A stretch of 6,445 bases of DNA, taken from CAZJWR01 sp964549765. Its GTDB lineage: Bacteria; Zixibacteria; MSB-5A5; GN15; JAAZOE01. Below the pieces are notes generated by a model that did no database searches, was not told the origin of the DNA, and was given only the letters and a program-made list of their open reading frames with translations. Position numbers and translations under genes: made by a program. Positions 4,284 to 6,445 of the stretch are shown one piece after another; the stretch's first letter is position 1; each line of letters opens with the position of its first letter. Location of the stretch: assembly GCA_964549765.1 (NCBI GenBank), contig CAZJWR010000109.1, forward strand, positions 1 to 6,445, given 5' to 3'.

Positions 4284-6445
4284 ATGTACGACCGAAACGG
4301 TAACTACCTGATTGTCGCCATTCTTATCGGAATGATTCTGGGTGTCGTCGTTACGGCCATTTTCGGCGAAGGAGCCGTCCATGTCAAATTCTTGGGCGAT
4401 ATCTTTCTCAACGCCTTGAAAATGATCGTCATTCCTCTTCTGTTCTGTTCCATGATTGTCGGTATCACCAACCTGGGCGACATCCGCAAGCTGGGCCGGA
4501 CCGGCGTCAAGACGCTGATCTATTTTCTGGCCACCAGCGCCATCGCGGTCGTTCTGGGATTGATCCTGGTCAATATCGTGCGGCCGGGGATCGGTTTTTC
4601 CGCCATAACCGGCACGCTGCCGGAGGCGGTTTCGACTCCGACCTCGTATTCGTTTTTCACGTGGTTGACCAATCAAATTCCGGATAACATCTTCCGGGCC
4701 GCCGCAGAGATGCAAGTGCTGCCGATAATCGTCGTCGCCCTGTTTTTCGGAGGGGTTCTGACCACAATCGGCGCCAAAGGCAAACCGATCATCGCGTTTT
4801 TCGATGGAATCAACGACGTCCTGATGAAAATCGTGCACATTATCATGTGGTTTGCCCCGATTGGTATTTTCGGGCTGGTCGCCGGTCAGCTGGCCTCCGA
4901 AGGAGGCTTGGGAGCTTTTTCCAGCGTCCTGTCGGCCCTCGGCAAATATGCCGCCGTGGTGTTGATCGGACTGCTTATTCACGGCGTGGTGATTTTGCCG
5001 CTTATCCTGAAGTTCATCGGCGGCAAGAGTCCGCGAGAGTATTTTGTGGGGATGTCGCAAGCCCTGATGACGGCCTTTGCCACGGCGTCGTCGTCGGCCA
5101 CGCTGCCGGTGACGATGGAGTGTGTCGAGGAAAAGAACGACATCGACAAACGGGCATCGTCATTCGTGCTGCCGCTGGGCGCCACGATCAACATGGATGG
5201 CACCGCGCTGTATGAAGCCGTCGCAGCCATGTTTATCGCCCAGGCGTACGGGATTGGGCTTCCGATCTGGTCCCAAATCACGATTTTCGCCACCGCCATT
5301 TTGGCTTCAATCGGGGCCGCCGGTATTCCCCAGGCGGGTCTGGTGACGATGATTCTGGTGTTGCAGGCGGTCGGTCTGCCGCTGGAAGGGATCGGTATGA
5401 TCTTGGCGATCGATTGGTTTTTGGATCGCTGCCGTACGACGGTCAACGTCTGGGGCGATTCCATCGGCGCCGCCGTAATCGCCACGACGGCGGAGATCGG
5501 CCTGGTCGAGCGCCGCACGTATCCCTCGCACGACCGCGATAGAGATCGCCCGTCGCGCTTCAAGGGATTCAGCCGGCGCAAGCAAGGGCGTGAGGAACGC
5601 AAACCCGCCGATGCGACTGCCGGAAAGCCCCAGCCGCGAGCCGACGGCCGGAGGTCGGATGATGCGGGCAAGAGTGATTCCCGCCGCCAGCCTCGGCGCA
5701 CCAAACGCAAGGAACGGCCGCGCAACGACCGTAGCCGCACCGAACGGCGGGATATTAAAACCGTTCCGCCGGCGCCCCGCGAGGAGTACAAACCGAAGGG
5801 TGCTCCCGCGACTGAAGAAGCCAAAAAGGAGGCTGAAAAGACGCCGAAAGACCAACCCGCACAACGGTCGTCACAATCTTCATCGCACGACGACCGCAAG
5901 CATGGGTATGGTCGCAAGCGGCGGCGGCCGCAGCACGGCCGGGGAAAGGCCGGTGAGACGGAAGGCCGTCGGGAATCCGAATCGGCTCGCTCGTCCGAGA
6001 AACCGGCTGAAGCAATCGCTGGCCAGCAGAAGCGGGATTTCGAAATGCCGAAATTCCCCGAGAAAATTCTCGATGAATTAACCTCGCGTGGCAAGGACGA
6101 TGAATCGGGCGCCAAAATGCGGGTCTCCGATCGCGCCGACCTCTATGATTACGGAATTCATACGCGTGATCTGACGGTGTCCGAGGAAGAAGGGGAGCAA
6201 CCGGTTCCCCATAAAATCCCGGAAACCGAGGAGACAGCATTGCCCGCCGCTTCCGAAGAAACGACATTATCCGAGGAAAAGTCTTCAGACGAGGCCTTTG
6301 TCCGCCTGGATGAGGCTGTCCTCGGTTCCAGTCGGAATCGACCGTCGGAAACTCCGGTCGGCGAAGACGAAGTCGCGGAGGAAGAGAAGAAAGCGGTATC
6401 GTCGGACGCTGTTTCGTATAAGGATACAGAGTCATCAGAAGAAGA
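4284..6445 (+). CDS. Sodium:dicarboxylate (glutamate/aspartate) symporter, DAACS/SLC1 family, with long charged C-terminal tail; 3' end beyond window
   Basis: Open for 720 codons without a stop. Residues 1 to about 408 form a full SLC1-type transporter: hydrophobic N-terminal scaffold helices, HP1 with SSSATLP (269-275), TM7 with NMDGT (303-307), HP2 with GAAGIPQAG (344-352), and TM8 with Asp377, Asp381, Arg382, Arg384, Thr385, Asn388 and Asp392. Compared with archaeal GltPh, Arg384 matches Arg397, which contacts the side-chain carboxylate, so an acidic amino acid substrate with Na+ coupling in the inner membrane is expected. Family members usually stop at about 400-450 residues; here a hydrophilic tail continues. 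Residues 411-580 have about 52 Lys/Arg and 29 Asp/Glu; residues 591-720 have about 37 Asp/Glu and 15 Lys/Arg. The tail should be cytoplasmic and largely disordered; its function is unknown. The start ATG 4284 follows an in-frame stop at 4251 and has only a weak SD (GGA near 4270). C-terminus and total length are not seen. Confidence 0.9.
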   Translation, partial: MYDRNGNYLIVAILIGMILGVVVTAIFGEGAVHVKFLGDIFLNALKMIVIPLLFCSMIVGITNLGDIRKLGRTGVKTLIYFLATSAIAVVLGLILVNIVRPGIGFSAITGTLPEAVSTPTSYSFFTWLTNQIPDNIFRAAAEMQVLPIIVVALFFGGVLTTIGAKGKPIIAFFDGINDVLMKIVHIIMWFAPIGIFGLVAGQLASEGGLGAFSSVLSALGKYAAVVLIGLLIHGVVILPLILKFIGGKSPREYFVGMSQALMTAFATASSSATLPVTMECVEEKNDIDKRASSFVLPLGATINMDGTALYEAVAAMFIAQAYGIGLPIWSQITIFATAILASIGAAGIPQAGLVTMILVLQAVGLPLEGIGMILAIDWFLDRCRTTVNVWGDSIGAAVIATTAEIGLVERRTYPSHDRDRDRPSRFKGFSRRKQGREERKPADATAGKPQPRADGRRSDDAGKSDSRRQPRRTKRKERPRNDRSRTERRDIKTVPPAPREEYKPKGAPATEEAKKEAEKTPKDQPAQRSSQSSSHDDRKHGYGRKRRRPQHGRGKAGETEGRRESESARSSEKPAEAIAGQQKRDFEMPKFPEKILDELTSRGKDDESGAKMRVSDRADLYDYGIHTRDLTVSEEEGEQPVPHKIPETEETALPAASEETTLSEEKSSDEAFVRLDEAVLGSSRNRPSETPVGEDEVAEEEKKAVSSDAVSYKDTESSEE

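Noticed and set aside
4260..5060. Minus-strand open frame of 266 codons rich in Asp, Gln, His and Asn
   Set aside because: It is antisense to the conserved membrane helices of the symporter. Its highly polar composition is the complement of hydrophobic codons.
5590..6081. Plus-strand open frame of 163 codons in another frame over the tail
   Set aside because: Extremely Arg- and Pro-rich shadow of the tail frame with no SD or domain; the symporter frame is continuous through this stretch.
4979..6115. Long minus-strand open frame of 378 codons, mostly Arg/Ser/Pro
   Set aside because: It lies opposite the symporter and its tail. Its composition is what Arg-, Asp- and Glu-rich codons give when read on the other strand; it has no recognisable domain, and its right end starts within the tail while its left end lies inside conserved symporter helices.

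Overview
The window reads as ordinary chromosomal DNA of a Gram-negative, moderately GC-rich bacterium that makes type IV pilus-like structures. The minor-pilin set and the EAAT-like transporter would suit a deltaproteobacterial or candidate-phylum lineage (Zixibacteria is a hunch only); nothing here fixes the taxon. No mobile element, CRISPR array, rRNA or tRNA was seen.

Positions 1-2760, minus strand: a compact minor-pilin operon read right to left. The order is a pilV-like gene, two tandem pilW-like paralogs of identical length (270 aa, about two-thirds identical by hand count), and a pilX-like gene that runs off the left edge. Each gene has a clear Shine-Dalgarno sequence, most gaps are a few bases, and one SD overlaps the upstream stop codon. 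The 70-bp gap between the pilW copies carries what looks like a remnant of the pilV 3' end, pointing to a local tandem duplication. In the known systems such proteins form a pilus-tip or initiation complex, and a pilY1-like gene would be expected beyond the left edge.

Positions 2761-3110: divergent intergenic region with a perfect 7-bp-arm inverted repeat (3015-3034) and a sigma70-like promoter for the rightward gene.

Positions 3111-4109, plus strand: a two-TM potassium channel with a complete RCK (TrkA-N plus TrkA-C) module, MthK-like in layout, with Ala instead of Gly at the last selectivity-filter position. Positions 4284-6445, plus strand: a sodium:acidic amino acid symporter (DAACS/SLC1 family) with all main binding residues present. 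Its transporter core ends near residue 405-410 but the frame stays open for at least 310 more residues. That tail is low-complexity and charge-segregated (basic block, then acidic block) and runs off the right edge. It is the most unusual thing in the window.

The channel and the symporter are co-oriented and could both serve the K+/glutamate balance of the cell, but a candidate promoter between them means co-transcription is not assured.
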